Shown here: positions 36,156-45,145 of the stretch, in pieces
Position numbering within the stretch: position 1 is the first letter of the stretch
Layout: every line of letters starts with the position of its first letter
Assembly (NCBI GenBank): GCA_902175065.1
Contig: CABIIJ010000008.1
Span: forward strand, 1 to 57,337
Reading direction: 5' to 3'
From: an uncultured Comamonas sp.
GTDB taxonomy: Bacteria; Pseudomonadota; Gammaproteobacteria; Burkholderiales; Burkholderiaceae_C
DNA: 57,337 nt
The notes under the pieces: generated by a model
Told to the model about the DNA's origin: nothing
The model's database searches: none
What the model saw: the letters and a program-made list of their open reading frames with translations, nothing else
Program-made: the position numbers and the translations under genes

Positions 36156-37922
36156 GTGGCACTTTCTTATTTCCTTCCCCGACGGCTCCAGCATCTGGCC
36201 CAGCGCTTGCCGCGGCCGGGCGTGCGGGCACTGGTGGCGGCCCTGTGTGCAGCCATGGCATTCGCCGCCCTGGGGCTGGCCTGGCTTGGGCAGCACGCTT
36301 TTCAGGCCCAGTGGCAGCAACAGCAGCAGGCGCAACAGCACCTGGTGCTGCAAGCCTGGTCGCAGCAACTGGCGCTGCGGCTGGAGGCGTACCAGCGTGC
36401 ACTCCTGGGGCTGGCGCAGCTGGCCCAGGAGCAGGGCTTTGCCCACCTGCAGCAGGAGAAGGTACTGGCCGCCAGCTTCCATGCCCTGTTTCTGGCCCAT
36501 CCCGATGGCGCCGTCCAGCAACTGGCCCCTCAGCGGCAGGCGCTGATCCCGCCGCAGCCCTTGCCTGCGGCCATCCAGATCGTGCGCCAACGCACGCTGG
36601 TTCAGGGGGGGCTGGCCCTGTATGCCCAGGCTGCAGAAGGGGAAGTGGTGCAATTGACCTGGGCGCAGCCCTTGCGGGATGCACAGGGCCAGCTTGCGGC
36701 CTTGCTGCTGGCGCAGGCAGAAATTCCCCAAAGCTTGCTGCTCCCGATGACGGCGCAATCCCCCGCAGAAGTTTTTGGCCCTTTCGGATTTGCCTTGCGG
36801 GATGCCCAGACGGGGGTGCTGGTGCGTTCCCTGGCGCCTGGCAACGAAGTGCTGCCGATGCAGCCGGAACAAGCGTTGCAACTGCCCTATCCCCAGTGGC
36901 GGCTGGAGAGCTGGACGGAAGCGCCCACTGCCCCGCCCAGCCTGTGGCCCTGGCACCTGCTGCTGCCTGGCGTGGCGGCGCTGTGTCTTTTGGCGGGCTA
37001 TCTCCTTTACCGGCAATTGCTGCGCTGGCAGTCCGTCCGGCAAGAGGCGGCAGCCCTGTCGGCGTCTGGTGGTGCAACCCACTGGGAGGCTTTCCTGCAG
37101 GCCAGCCCTGCGGCGATGTGGGTGGTGCAAGGCCCCACCATACAGGCGGCCAATGCCCATGCCTATACCTTGCTTGGCTATGCACCGCAGTTTCTGGAAG
37201 GCGTGTGGCTGCACTATGTGGCGCGGGAACTGGCCCAACTGACTGCCGTACAGCATGGGGTGCGCACTGCTGGCCGGTACCACGGCCAGATACAGTTGCG
37301 CAAGGCCGATGGGCAGGTCGTGCTCACCGAGGTGAGCGCCTACCGCCTGCAGGATGGGCCGGAGGCGACCGTCTGGCAATTGTGGGCGCCCTGGAGCCAA
37401 TTGCCCTTGCCAACGGCCCTGCCGCAAGCAGGTTTGGTGTCGCAGGACGTGTTGCTGTACTGGCTGCAGTCCTACCGTCAGCCCTGGCAGGACGCTGCGC
37501 AGGCCCAGGCCAGTCCGGCAACGGGGGCGTTGCTTTTCCTGGACATCGATTGCCTGGGTGCCCTGAACGAAGCCGCAGGCCGTCCTTTTGGCGACCATGT
37601 GCTGGCCACGGTGGGGCGCATGTTGCAGCACAGCGTCCTGCCCGTAGGCCGTGCCGTCCATCTGGGCGGTGACGAATTTGCCGCCTTGCTGCCGACCATC
37701 GGAATCCATCACGCCCTGCTCATTGGCCAGCAACTGTGCCAGCAGGTGCAGGACTGGCAACCCCAGTGGCAGGGGGAGCCGTACTGGGTCAGCATCAGCA
37801 TCGGGGTCGTTGCCTGGGACGTGCGCACGCACGACGGCCCGGGCATTCTGCGGGCGGCCGATATGGCCTGCTATCAGGCCAAACGCAAGGGCAAGGCCCA
37901 GGTCGTGGTGGGTTCGGTATAA
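36156..37922 (+). CDS. Membrane-anchored diguanylate cyclase with PAS-like domain
   Basis: A 588-residue signalling protein that would make cyclic di-GMP from two GTP. A transmembrane helix near 25-45 and a second near 265-285 enclose a Gln-rich periplasmic sensor region of about 215 residues. A PAS-like domain follows (about 300-400: WEAFLQASPAAMWVVQGPTIQAANAHAYTLLGYAP). The GGDEF domain runs from about 450, with the active motif G504-G-D-E-F508 intact and LFLDIDCLGALNE and FGD upstream. The residues where an RxxD inhibitory site would sit read LPVG, so feedback inhibition is probably absent. No EAL domain is present. The start is GTG at 36156. Confidence 0.88.
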   Translation: MALSYFLPRRLQHLAQRLPRPGVRALVAALCAAMAFAALGLAWLGQHAFQAQWQQQQQAQQHLVLQAWSQQLALRLEAYQRALLGLAQLAQEQGFAHLQQEKVLAASFHALFLAHPDGAVQQLAPQRQALIPPQPLPAAIQIVRQRTLVQGGLALYAQAAEGEVVQLTWAQPLRDAQGQLAALLLAQAEIPQSLLLPMTAQSPAEVFGPFGFALRDAQTGVLVRSLAPGNEVLPMQPEQALQLPYPQWRLESWTEAPTAPPSLWPWHLLLPGVAALCLLAGYLLYRQLLRWQSVRQEAAALSASGGATHWEAFLQASPAAMWVVQGPTIQAANAHAYTLLGYAPQFLEGVWLHYVARELAQLTAVQHGVRTAGRYHGQIQLRKADGQVVLTEVSAYRLQDGPEATVWQLWAPWSQLPLPTALPQAGLVSQDVLLYWLQSYRQPWQDAAQAQASPATGALLFLDIDCLGALNEAAGRPFGDHVLATVGRMLQHSVLPVGRAVHLGGDEFAALLPTIGIHHALLIGQQLCQQVQDWQPQWQGEPYWVSISIGVVAWDVRTHDGPGILRAADMACYQAKRKGKAQVVVGSV

Positions 37923-38007
37923 GTTGATGGCTGATTTATGCCGTACGGGCCTGGTCTGAGGTCATACTCAGAGGCTTGAACATTCTTCTCGGGTCTGCTG
38001 TCGATTC

Positions 38008-38823
38008 ATGAAAATTTCGCATCTTTTGCAACGTGCCCGCAATGCCTGGAAGCGCATTGCAGCCACCGCTGGCGCAGATGCGGCGCCGGCGGCCTTTGCA
38101 CTGGATGCGGTCAAGGAACGCGTGGCCCAGTTGCAGCCGCCGACCGCCCCTGTCCTGCCGTCGGCACCGCGCCTGCACACCCTGATCAAGTTGACGCCGA
38201 TCCCGCTGCCTCGGCCGGTGCGCTGGGAAGGGCATGGGGTGTATGCCCTGGCCTGGGCGGGCACGGCAGTGCTGGCGTGGGGTGCCTGGCGCGTTCCTCT
38301 CGACTGGCTGCTGTGGTATGGCCTGGTGGCCGTGGCGGTGTTTGCCCTGTTGTTTCGTCTCGAAGGCCCGCGCACGCGGCGCGAGCGGCGGATGCGCCAG
38401 GCCCAGGTCGAGCTGTGCCACAGCAGTTACCTGGCCGCGGAAAGCCATTTGCAGGCCGTGATGCACCAGCGATTTGCCGAGCGGATGCAGGACTTTCATG
38501 CCCTGCAGCATCTGCACGAAGCGGCCAGCCAGGCCATTGCAGCGGTGGAGGGCGCCAATGCCTCGGCCCTGCACGCCCACGACGATATCGAGAGCTGGGA
38601 GCAGCAACTGGCAGGCGAGGTGGAAGACCTGGAAGCGCAGATGCTGGCGCTGGTGCATGAGCTGGAAGCCTTCTCCAGCCTGCACAAGGAGGAGATCGAT
38701 CACGCCATCACGGCCCGGCACGATGCCCGCCTGGCGTATTGGCAGGCGCGGCTGGATGCGTCGGTTTTCACCGGCGAGACGGTGTATTCCGCTCCCGAAG
38801 GGAGTACGGGTAAAAAATCATAG
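38008..38823 (+). CDS. Hypothetical membrane protein with coiled-coil C-terminus
   Basis: I do not recognise this 271-residue protein. It has a basic start (MKISHLLQRARNAWKRI), an Ala/Pro-rich stretch to about 75, two adjacent hydrophobic segments near 82-97 and 99-116 (LAWAGTAVLAWGAW, WLLWYGLVAVAVFALLF), then a charged helix-rich region from 120 to 250 likely to form a coiled coil (QHLHEAASQAIAAVEG, EQQLAGEVEDLEAQMLALVHELE). Both ends are probably cytoplasmic. It lies 85 nt after the diguanylate cyclase gene on the same strand; shared transcription is possible. Coding bias supports a real gene. Confidence 0.7.
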   Translation: MKISHLLQRARNAWKRIAATAGADAAPAAFALDAVKERVAQLQPPTAPVLPSAPRLHTLIKLTPIPLPRPVRWEGHGVYALAWAGTAVLAWGAWRVPLDWLLWYGLVAVAVFALLFRLEGPRTRRERRMRQAQVELCHSSYLAAESHLQAVMHQRFAERMQDFHALQHLHEAASQAIAAVEGANASALHAHDDIESWEQQLAGEVEDLEAQMLALVHELEAFSSLHKEEIDHAITARHDARLAYWQARLDASVFTGETVYSAPEGSTGKKS

Positions 38824-38954
38824 TCTTTTTGTCATTTTCCTCTGATGTGGTCAGTGGATCATGCTATGAAAAACGTGAATAGCCCGCCGATGGCGAAAGC
38901 CTTCCTGCCATGGATCGGGAACAACCCTGGGAACTTCAGCGAAAATCGCGCCCC

Positions 38955-40559
38955 ATGAATTCTCCCCCCCAAGCTTTGCCTGCAGCCGCTCCTGTTTCGC
39001 GCCTGCAGCTGGTGGGCATTACCAAACGTTACCCGGCCGTCGTTGCCAACGATGCGGTCAGCCTGAGTGTGCAGCCCGGGGAGGCGCACGCCATCCTGGG
39101 GGAAAATGGCGCTGGTAAATCCACCCTGATGAAGATCATCTACGGCAGCACCCGCCCGGACGAAGGCCAGGTGCTGTTCGACGGTCGGCCCGTGACCATC
39201 CGCAACCCCCAGCAGGCCCGCCAGTTGGGCATTGCCATGGTGTTCCAGCATTTCAGCCTGTTCGACACCCTGACCGTGGCGCAAAACGTCTGGCTGGGGC
39301 TGGACAAAAGCCTGGGCTTGGCCGAAGTCACCCGGCGCATCGAAGAAAAAGGCCGCCAGTACGGGCTGGAGATCGACCCGCAACGCCCCGTCCACACCCT
39401 GTCCGTGGGCGAAATGCAGCGCGTGGAAATCGTGCGGGCGCTGCTCACCAACCCACGTTTGCTGATTCTGGACGAACCCACTTCCGTGCTCACGCCCCAG
39501 GCGGTCGAACAATTGTTCGTCGTGCTGCGCCAGTTGGTCAGCGAGGGCTGCTCCATCCTCTACATCAGCCACAAGCTGCATGAAATCCGTGCCTTGTGTA
39601 CCGCCTGCACGGTGCTGCGCGGCGGCAAGGTCACCGGGGTGTGCCAGCCGCAGCACGAGAGCAACGCCTCGCTCTCGCGCCTGATGATCGGGGCCGAGCC
39701 GCCGGCGCTGGAACACCGCCCGCTGCACGCCGGGGCGGTGGTGCTGGATGTTCAGTCACTGACGTTGCCGCGCCAGGATGCGTTTGGCGTGGACTTGATG
39801 GATGTTTGCCTGCAGGTGCGCAGCGGCGAAGTGGTCGGGATTGCCGGGGTTTCCGGCAATGGCCAGCAGGAGCTGCTGCGAGCCTTGTCTGGTGAAGATA
39901 CGCGGGCGCAGCCCGCCACGGTGCAGGTACTGGGCCAGGCGGTGGGGCGATGGAGTCCGCAGCAGCGCCGGGCGCAGGGCCTGCATTTTGTGCCCGAGGA
40001 ACGTCTGGGCCGGGGCGCCGTGCCCACCATGGGGCTGGCGCACAACCTGCTGCTGACCCGCAGCGATGCGGTCGGCCCGGCAGGCTGGCTGCACCTGGGG
40101 CGTTTGCAAGCGCAGGCCCGCACGGTCATCGAGCGCTTTGGCGTCAAGGCCGGAGGGCCGGATGCTCCGGCGCGGTCGCTGTCGGGCGGGAATTTGCAGA
40201 AATTCATCGTCGGGCGCGAAATTTCCGCCCAGCCACGCCTGCTCATCGTCGCGCAGCCCACCTGGGGGGTGGACGTGGGCGCGGCGGCGCAAATCCATGC
40301 GGAAATCCTGGCGCTGCGCGATGCGGGCTGCGCCGTGCTCATCGTGAGCGAGGAACTGGACGAATTGTTTGACTTGAGCGACCGCCTGTACGTGCTGGCC
40401 AGGGGGCACCTCAGCCCCAGTCTGGCCCGTGCCGATGCGACGGTGCAGCAGGTAGGGGAATGGATGAGCGGTTTGTGGAATGCCGACGTGCAGCAGCACC
40501 TGGCCGATATGGAGCAGGCGCAGCCCAGTAGCGAGCCTGCGGAGGGCCACCATGTTTAA
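38955..40559 (+). CDS. ABC transporter ATP-binding protein of a BMP-type purine nucleoside importer
   Basis: Tandem-domain ATPase of 534 residues that powers the two permeases encoded next. The first domain has Walker A LGENGAGKSTLMKII, Q-loop VFQHFSLFDTLTVAQN, signature LSVGEMQRVEIVRALL and Walker B LLILDEPTSVLTP. In the second domain Walker A is degenerate (GVSGNGQQELLRAL), with signature LSGGNLQKFIVGRE and VAQPTWGVDVGA in place of a canonical Walker B. This asymmetry is normal for the sugar/nucleoside class (RbsA, NupA, YufO). It overlaps the next gene by 8 nt. BMP-type substrate-binding proteins in the same cluster make nucleosides the likely cargo. Confidence 0.92.
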   Translation: MNSPPQALPAAAPVSRLQLVGITKRYPAVVANDAVSLSVQPGEAHAILGENGAGKSTLMKIIYGSTRPDEGQVLFDGRPVTIRNPQQARQLGIAMVFQHFSLFDTLTVAQNVWLGLDKSLGLAEVTRRIEEKGRQYGLEIDPQRPVHTLSVGEMQRVEIVRALLTNPRLLILDEPTSVLTPQAVEQLFVVLRQLVSEGCSILYISHKLHEIRALCTACTVLRGGKVTGVCQPQHESNASLSRLMIGAEPPALEHRPLHAGAVVLDVQSLTLPRQDAFGVDLMDVCLQVRSGEVVGIAGVSGNGQQELLRALSGEDTRAQPATVQVLGQAVGRWSPQQRRAQGLHFVPEERLGRGAVPTMGLAHNLLLTRSDAVGPAGWLHLGRLQAQARTVIERFGVKAGGPDAPARSLSGGNLQKFIVGREISAQPRLLIVAQPTWGVDVGAAAQIHAEILALRDAGCAVLIVSEELDELFDLSDRLYVLARGHLSPSLARADATVQQVGEWMSGLWNADVQQHLADMEQAQPSSEPAEGHHV

Positions 40560-41637
40560 GCTGGAACAACGCCCGCAGTTTTCGCGGGTGTGGACGTATG
40601 CGGCGCCGCTGCTGGCGCTGGCCGTGACGGTGGCCATTGGCGTGCTGTTGTTCATCCTGCTGGGCAAAGACCCGGTCAAGGGGCTGCAAGCCTTTTTCTG
40701 GGAACCGGTCAAGTCCGCCTACGCCCTGGGCGAGCTGGCGATGAAAGCCACCCCGCTGCTGCTGATCGCCCTGGGGCTGGCGGTGTGCTTTCGCTCCAAC
40801 ATCTGGAACATCGGGGCCGAGGGGCAGTTCGTCATCGGCGCCGTGGCCGCTGGCGGCGTGGCGCTGCTGGCCGACAAGAACACCGGGGCCTGGATCATCC
40901 CGGCCATCCTGCTGGCCGGGGTGCTGGGCGGCATGGCCTGGGCGGGCATCGTGGCGCTGCTGCGCGACCGCTTCAACGCCAACGAGATTCTGGTCAGCCT
41001 GATGCTGGTCTACATCGCCACCCTGGTGCTGGGCTACCTGGTTTATGGGCCGTGGAAAGACCCGGCAGGCTACAACTTCCCGCAGTCCAAACTGTTCGAG
41101 CGCGTCACGCAAATCCCCAAGCTGATGGCGGGCAGCCGCGTGAATATCGGCGTTTTCCTGGCGCTGGCCGGGTCGGCGCTGCTCTGGGTATTTTTGTTCC
41201 GCACCCGTGCCGGGTTTGCCCTGCAAGTGGGCGGGTTGGCCCCGGCGGCGGCGCGGTATGCCGGTTTTTCCTCGCGCCGGGCGCTGTGGACGGCGCTGCT
41301 CATTTCCGGCGCGGCCGCCGGACTGGCCGGGGCGCTGGAAGTGGCCGGGCCGATCGGCCAGCTCACCCCCTATGTTCCGGCAGGCTACGGCTTTGCCGCC
41401 ATCATCGTCGCCTTCGTTGGGCGGCTGCACCCGGTGGGCATGATCTTTTCCGCCATTCTGATGAGCATGTTCTACATCGGCGGTGAACTGGCCCAATCCC
41501 GCCTGGGGCTGCCCAAGGCGCTGTCCGGCGTGTTCCAGGGGCTGCTGCTGTTCAGCCTGCTGGCCTGCGATACCTTGATCGCCTACCGCGTGCGCTGGGT
41601 CGGCCGCGCCAGACCGATGCGGCAAGGAGGGCACTAG
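40552..41637 (+). CDS. ABC transporter permease, BMP-type nucleoside importer (first subunit)
   Basis: Inner-membrane subunit of 361 residues with about ten helices. The start FKLEQRPQFSRVWTYAAPLLALAVTV and the conserved LGLAVCFRSNIWNIGAEGQFVIGAVAAGG, RFNANEILVSLMLVYIATLVLGYLVYGPWKDP and GYGFAAIIVAFVGRLHPVGMI segments match YufP/NupB-like permeases. It is translationally coupled to the ATPase gene (8-nt overlap) and followed after 1 nt by the second permease gene. Confidence 0.93.
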   Translation: MFKLEQRPQFSRVWTYAAPLLALAVTVAIGVLLFILLGKDPVKGLQAFFWEPVKSAYALGELAMKATPLLLIALGLAVCFRSNIWNIGAEGQFVIGAVAAGGVALLADKNTGAWIIPAILLAGVLGGMAWAGIVALLRDRFNANEILVSLMLVYIATLVLGYLVYGPWKDPAGYNFPQSKLFERVTQIPKLMAGSRVNIGVFLALAGSALLWVFLFRTRAGFALQVGGLAPAAARYAGFSSRRALWTALLISGAAAGLAGALEVAGPIGQLTPYVPAGYGFAAIIVAFVGRLHPVGMIFSAILMSMFYIGGELAQSRLGLPKALSGVFQGLLLFSLLACDTLIAYRVRWVGRARPMRQGGH

Positions 41638-41638
41638 C

Positions 41639-42559
41639 ATGGATACCTACGCATTGCTGCTGGCCTCGACCCTGAGCGCCGGCACCGTGCTGGCGCTGGC
41701 GGCGCTGGGCCTCTTGATCAATGAAAAAGCGGGCATCGTCAACCTGGGCGCCGAAGGCATGATGCTGTGCGCCGCACTGGCCGGTTTTGCCACCGTGGTC
41801 TACACCGGCAGTACCTGGCTGGGCTTTGCGGCGGGCATGGCGGCCGGGGCGCTGCTGGCGGGCATTTTTGGCGTGCTGGTGATCTGGCTCAACACCAATC
41901 AGTACGCCACCGGGCTGGCGCTGAGTCTGTTCGGGGCCGGTTTTTCCGCCTTTGCCGGGTTGAATTTCGTCCAGGCCAGAATGCCCGTGCTGCCCAAGTA
42001 CAGCATCCCCGGCCTGGCCGATATTCCCTGGGTCGGCCCCGCCTTCTTCAACCACCATCCGCTGGTGTACGGCGCCGTGCTGCTGGCGCTGGGCCTGATG
42101 TGGTGGCTGGACCACTCCCGCGCGGGTCTGGTGCTGCGGGCCGTGGGGGAATCGCCCGACTCGGCCCACGCCCTGGGCTACCCGGTGCGCCGCATCCGCC
42201 TGCTGGCGGTGATGGCCGGGGGGGCGCTGTGCGGGCTGGCGGGAGCTTATATCTCCACCGTCTACACCCCGCTGTGGGTCGAGGGCATGGTCGCGGGCCG
42301 GGGCTGGATCGCCCTGGCGCTGACCACCTTCGCCACCTGGCGGCCCGTGCGGGTGCTGCTGGGTGCATATCTGTTCGGTGGGGTGACGATGTTGCAGTTT
42401 CACCTGCAAGCCTCGGGCGTGCAGGTGGCCAGTCAGCTTTTGTCGATGCTGCCGTATGTCTCGACCATCGTTGTTTTGGTGTTGATTTCACGCAATCCGG
42501 CCTGGATTCGTGCGAACATGCCCGCCTCGCTGGGCAAGGCCTTCCATCCCGGCAATTGA
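41639..42559 (+). CDS. ABC transporter permease, BMP-type nucleoside importer (second subunit)
   Basis: Second membrane subunit, 306 residues with about eight to ten helices. Diagnostic stretches are LALAALGLLINEKAGIVNLGAEGMMLCAAL, LSLFGAGFSAFAGL and GLVLRAVGESPDSAHALGYPVRRIRLLAVMAGGALCGLAGAYIS, as in YufQ/NupC-like permeases. AAGGAGG lies 9-15 nt before its ATG, inside the preceding gene. A terminator hairpin follows, before the two substrate-binding protein genes. Confidence 0.93.
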   Translation: MDTYALLLASTLSAGTVLALAALGLLINEKAGIVNLGAEGMMLCAALAGFATVVYTGSTWLGFAAGMAAGALLAGIFGVLVIWLNTNQYATGLALSLFGAGFSAFAGLNFVQARMPVLPKYSIPGLADIPWVGPAFFNHHPLVYGAVLLALGLMWWLDHSRAGLVLRAVGESPDSAHALGYPVRRIRLLAVMAGGALCGLAGAYISTVYTPLWVEGMVAGRGWIALALTTFATWRPVRVLLGAYLFGGVTMLQFHLQASGVQVASQLLSMLPYVSTIVVLVLISRNPAWIRANMPASLGKAFHPGN

Positions 42560-42575
42560 CGGCTTTTTTATCCAA

Positions 42576-42602
42576 GGCGAGTGCATCGGACTCGCCTTTT
42601 TT
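42576..42602 (+). terminator. Terminator between the permease and substrate-binding protein genes
   Basis: GGCGAGT-gcatcgg-ACTCGCC stem followed by TTTTTT, 16 nt after the second permease stop and 21 nt before the first BMP start. It would make expression of the binding proteins partly independent of the transporter genes. Confidence 0.8.
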
Positions 42603-42623
42603 CATCCTTTGATAGTTCCATTT

Positions 42624-43781
42624 ATGACGATGTTTGCTCAACGCCCTGCATGGTTTAAAACGCTGGCCCTTTCGGTGCTGTCCGTGGCGGCTCTGACCGC
42701 TTGCGGCGAAAAAGAAGCCGCCGCCCCTGCCGCCCCGAAAGCCGAGGAGGCCGCTTCCGCAGCCGCCGCCGGCCCGCTGCAGATCGGCTTCATGTACGTC
42801 AGCCCCATCGGGGATGGCGGCTGGACGTACCAGCATGAACTGGGCCGCTAGGCCGTGCAGGCCCGGTTTGGCGACAAGGTGGCCACCAGCTTTGTCGAAA
42901 GCGTGCCCGAAGGCCCGGATGCCGAGCGCGTGCTGCGCGACATGGCCGGGCAGGGCAAGCAGCTCATTTTTGCCACCAGCTTCGGTTTTCAGGAATACGT
43001 GCAAAAGGCCGCAGCCGACCTGCCGGGCGTGAAATTCGAGCACGCCACCGGCTACAAGCAGGCCGACAACGTGGCCGTCTACGACAGCAAGACTTTCGAG
43101 GGCGCGTACCTGGCGGGCATCGTCGCCGGTGGCATGACCAAGACCAACACCGTGGGCGTGGTCGCCTCGGTGCCGATCCCGGAAGTGGTGCGCAATGTCA
43201 ACAGCTTTGTGCTGGGGGCGCAAAGCGTCAATCCCGCCGTGCAGGCCAAAGTGGTGTGGGTCAATGAATGGTTCAGCCCGCCCAAGGAGGCCGAGGCCGC
43301 CAACAGCCTGATGAACGGCGGCGTGGACGTGATGTACCAGAACACCAACTCCCCCGCCGTGCTCAAGGCCGCGCAGGAGCGCGGCGCCTATGCCTTCGGC
43401 AAGGATGGCGACATGAGCGCCTTTGCGCCCCAGGCGCACCTGGGTTCGGCCGTCATCAACTGGGAGCCGTACTACACCAAGGTCGTGCAGGACACGCTGG
43501 ACGGCAACTGGCAGGGCGGCAACTACTGGTGGGGCGTCAAGGAAGGCGCGATGGACTTGATCAAGGTCCCTGGCACCGTGCCCGAGGACATCCGCGCCAA
43601 GGTGGACACCGTCAAGGCCGGCCTGAAGGACGGCAGCTTTGCCGTCTGGACCGGCCCGGTCAGCAACAACCGGGGCCAGGAAGTGCTGGCGGTCGGGCAG
43701 GTGGCCGACGACGCCTTCCTGCGCGGCATCAACTTCTTCGTGAACGGTATCGAGGGCCAGGTGCCCGGCACCGGCCAATAA
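42624..43781 (+). pseudogene. BMP family substrate-binding lipoprotein interrupted by an in-frame amber codon
   Basis: The frame starts at 42624 with a lipoprotein signal peptide (lipobox ALTAC, Cys27) and the BMP opening LQIGFMYVSPIGDGGWTYQHELGR. Codon 76 is TAG (42849-42851). The same frame then continues without other damage to 43781: VQARFGDKVATSFVESVPEG, ATGYKQADNVAVYDSKTFEGAYLAGIVAGGMTK and NNRGQEVLAVGQVADDAF. The adjacent paralogue has Gln at the aligned position, so one C-to-T change from CAG explains the break. Conservation downstream is high, so the loss is recent, or the codon is suppressed, or it is a sequencing error. Confidence 0.87.
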
Positions 43782-43808
43782 CCCCGCTTCCTACCGGAGA
43801 GACTCACC

Positions 43809-44954
43809 ATGCAAAAACGCCATTTTTTCCAGCTTGCCGCAGTTTCCGCGCTCACCGCCTTGGGCCTGAGCGCCTGCGGCGACAAACCCCAGCCGTCCCA
43901 GGCTGAAACCCCAGCCGCACCGCAGGAAGCCCCTGCGGCCAAGACCGGCCCCCTGAAAATCGGCTTTGCCTACATCGGCCCGGTGGGCGATGGCGGCTGG
44001 ACGTTTGCCCATGACCAGGCCCGCCAGCAGTTGCAGGCGCAGTTCGGCGACAAGATCGAAACCACCTTCGTCGAAAGCGTGCCCGAAGGCGCGGACGCCG
44101 AGCGCGTGCTGCGCGACCTGGCCACCCAGGGCCATACGCTGATCTTCGGCACCACCTTCGGCTACATGGACACCATCCAGAAGCTGGCCGCCGATTTCCC
44201 CGACGTGAAGTGGGAACACGCCACCGGCTACAAAACCGCCCCCAATGTGCGCACCTACGACACCCGCACCTATGAGGGCGCATATCTGGCGGGCATCGTG
44301 GCGGGCAGCATGACCAAGAGCAACCAGCTCGGCGTGGTCGGCTCCGTGCCCATTCCCGAAGTGCTGCGCAACCTGAACAGCTTCACCCTGGGGGCGCAAA
44401 GCGTGAACCCCGGCATCACCACCAAGGTGGTGTGGGTCAATGAATGGTTCAGCCCGCCCAAGGAAACCGAAGCCGCCACCAGCCTGATCAACAGCGGCGT
44501 GGACGTGCTGTTCCAGAACACCGACTCCCCCGCCGTGCTGAAAACGGCGCAGGAGCGGGGCGTGCGTGCCTTTGGCTGGGATTCGGACATGAAGGACTAC
44601 GGCCCGCAGGCCCACCTGGGTTCCGCCGCCATCAACTGGCTGCCGTACTACACCAAGGCCGTCAACGACGTGCTCAACGGCACCTGGAGCGAGGGCAAGG
44701 CCTGGTGGGGCGTGCAGGAAGGCGCGATGGACCTGGTGTCCATCGCCGACGACCTGCCCCAGGAGGTCAAGGACAAAGTGGCCGCAGCCCGCGTGGGCCT
44801 GAAGGACGGCAGCCTGCACATCTGGCAAGGCCCGATCGCCAACAACCAGGGCGAAACCGTGCTGGCCGAAGGCCAGACGGCGGATGACGCCTTCCTGACC
44901 CGCATCGGCTTCTTCGTGCAAGGTGTCGAAGGCAAGGTGCCCGGCGGCAACTAA
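43809..44954 (+). CDS. BMP family ABC transporter substrate-binding lipoprotein
   Basis: Periplasmic nucleoside-binding lipoprotein of 381 residues feeding the upstream ATPase and permeases. The lipobox LSAC places the lipidated Cys at 23, followed by an Ala/Pro-rich linker. The BMP/PnrA domain has LKIGFAYIGPVGDGGWTFAHDQ, ATGYKTAPNVRTYDTRTYEGAYLAGIVAG, VVWVNEWFSPPKE, DVLFQNTDSPAVLK and GDSD-like WDSDMKDYGP. It is a close tandem duplicate of the preceding broken gene, 27 nt away, and is probably the only functional binding protein. Family precedent (PnrA, BmpA) and the nearby urate island support purine nucleosides as ligand. Confidence 0.93.
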   Translation: MQKRHFFQLAAVSALTALGLSACGDKPQPSQAETPAAPQEAPAAKTGPLKIGFAYIGPVGDGGWTFAHDQARQQLQAQFGDKIETTFVESVPEGADAERVLRDLATQGHTLIFGTTFGYMDTIQKLAADFPDVKWEHATGYKTAPNVRTYDTRTYEGAYLAGIVAGSMTKSNQLGVVGSVPIPEVLRNLNSFTLGAQSVNPGITTKVVWVNEWFSPPKETEAATSLINSGVDVLFQNTDSPAVLKTAQERGVRAFGWDSDMKDYGPQAHLGSAAINWLPYYTKAVNDVLNGTWSEGKAWWGVQEGAMDLVSIADDLPQEVKDKVAAARVGLKDGSLHIWQGPIANNQGETVLAEGQTADDAFLTRIGFFVQGVEGKVPGGN

Positions 44955-44975
44955 GGCCCCCTCCGGCATCGCGTG

Positions 44976-45004
44976 AAAGGCAGCTTTGGCTGCCTTTGCT
45001 GTTT
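44976..45004 (+). terminator. Terminator after the BMP lipoprotein gene
   Basis: AAAGGCAGC-tttg-GCTGCCTTT stem 21 nt after the stop codon, followed by a weakly T-rich stretch (GCTGTTT). Confidence 0.7.
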
Positions 45005-45097
45005 AAAAATGAGCTGTTTGCGCTTGGTATGATTGGTTTTCAGATATGAATCAATCTGAAGTCTTTGATTTGTCAGTGCAAGCAGCTATCAGTTTTT
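45003..45097. repeat. Long-form hairpin repeat upstream of uvrC
   Basis: TTAAAAATGAGCTGTTTGCG at the left pairs with CAGTGCAAGCAGCTATCAGT and TTTTAAA at the right, around a ~50-nt centre that contains its own GATTGGTTTTCAGAT / ATCAATCTGAA pairing. It is the best example of the long form and defines the ends used to recognise other copies. Confidence 0.65.
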
Positions 45098-45145
45098 AAA
45101 ACCCTGGTCGTGCGCACCGACACTGCCCCGCCGCACAATCGCTCC

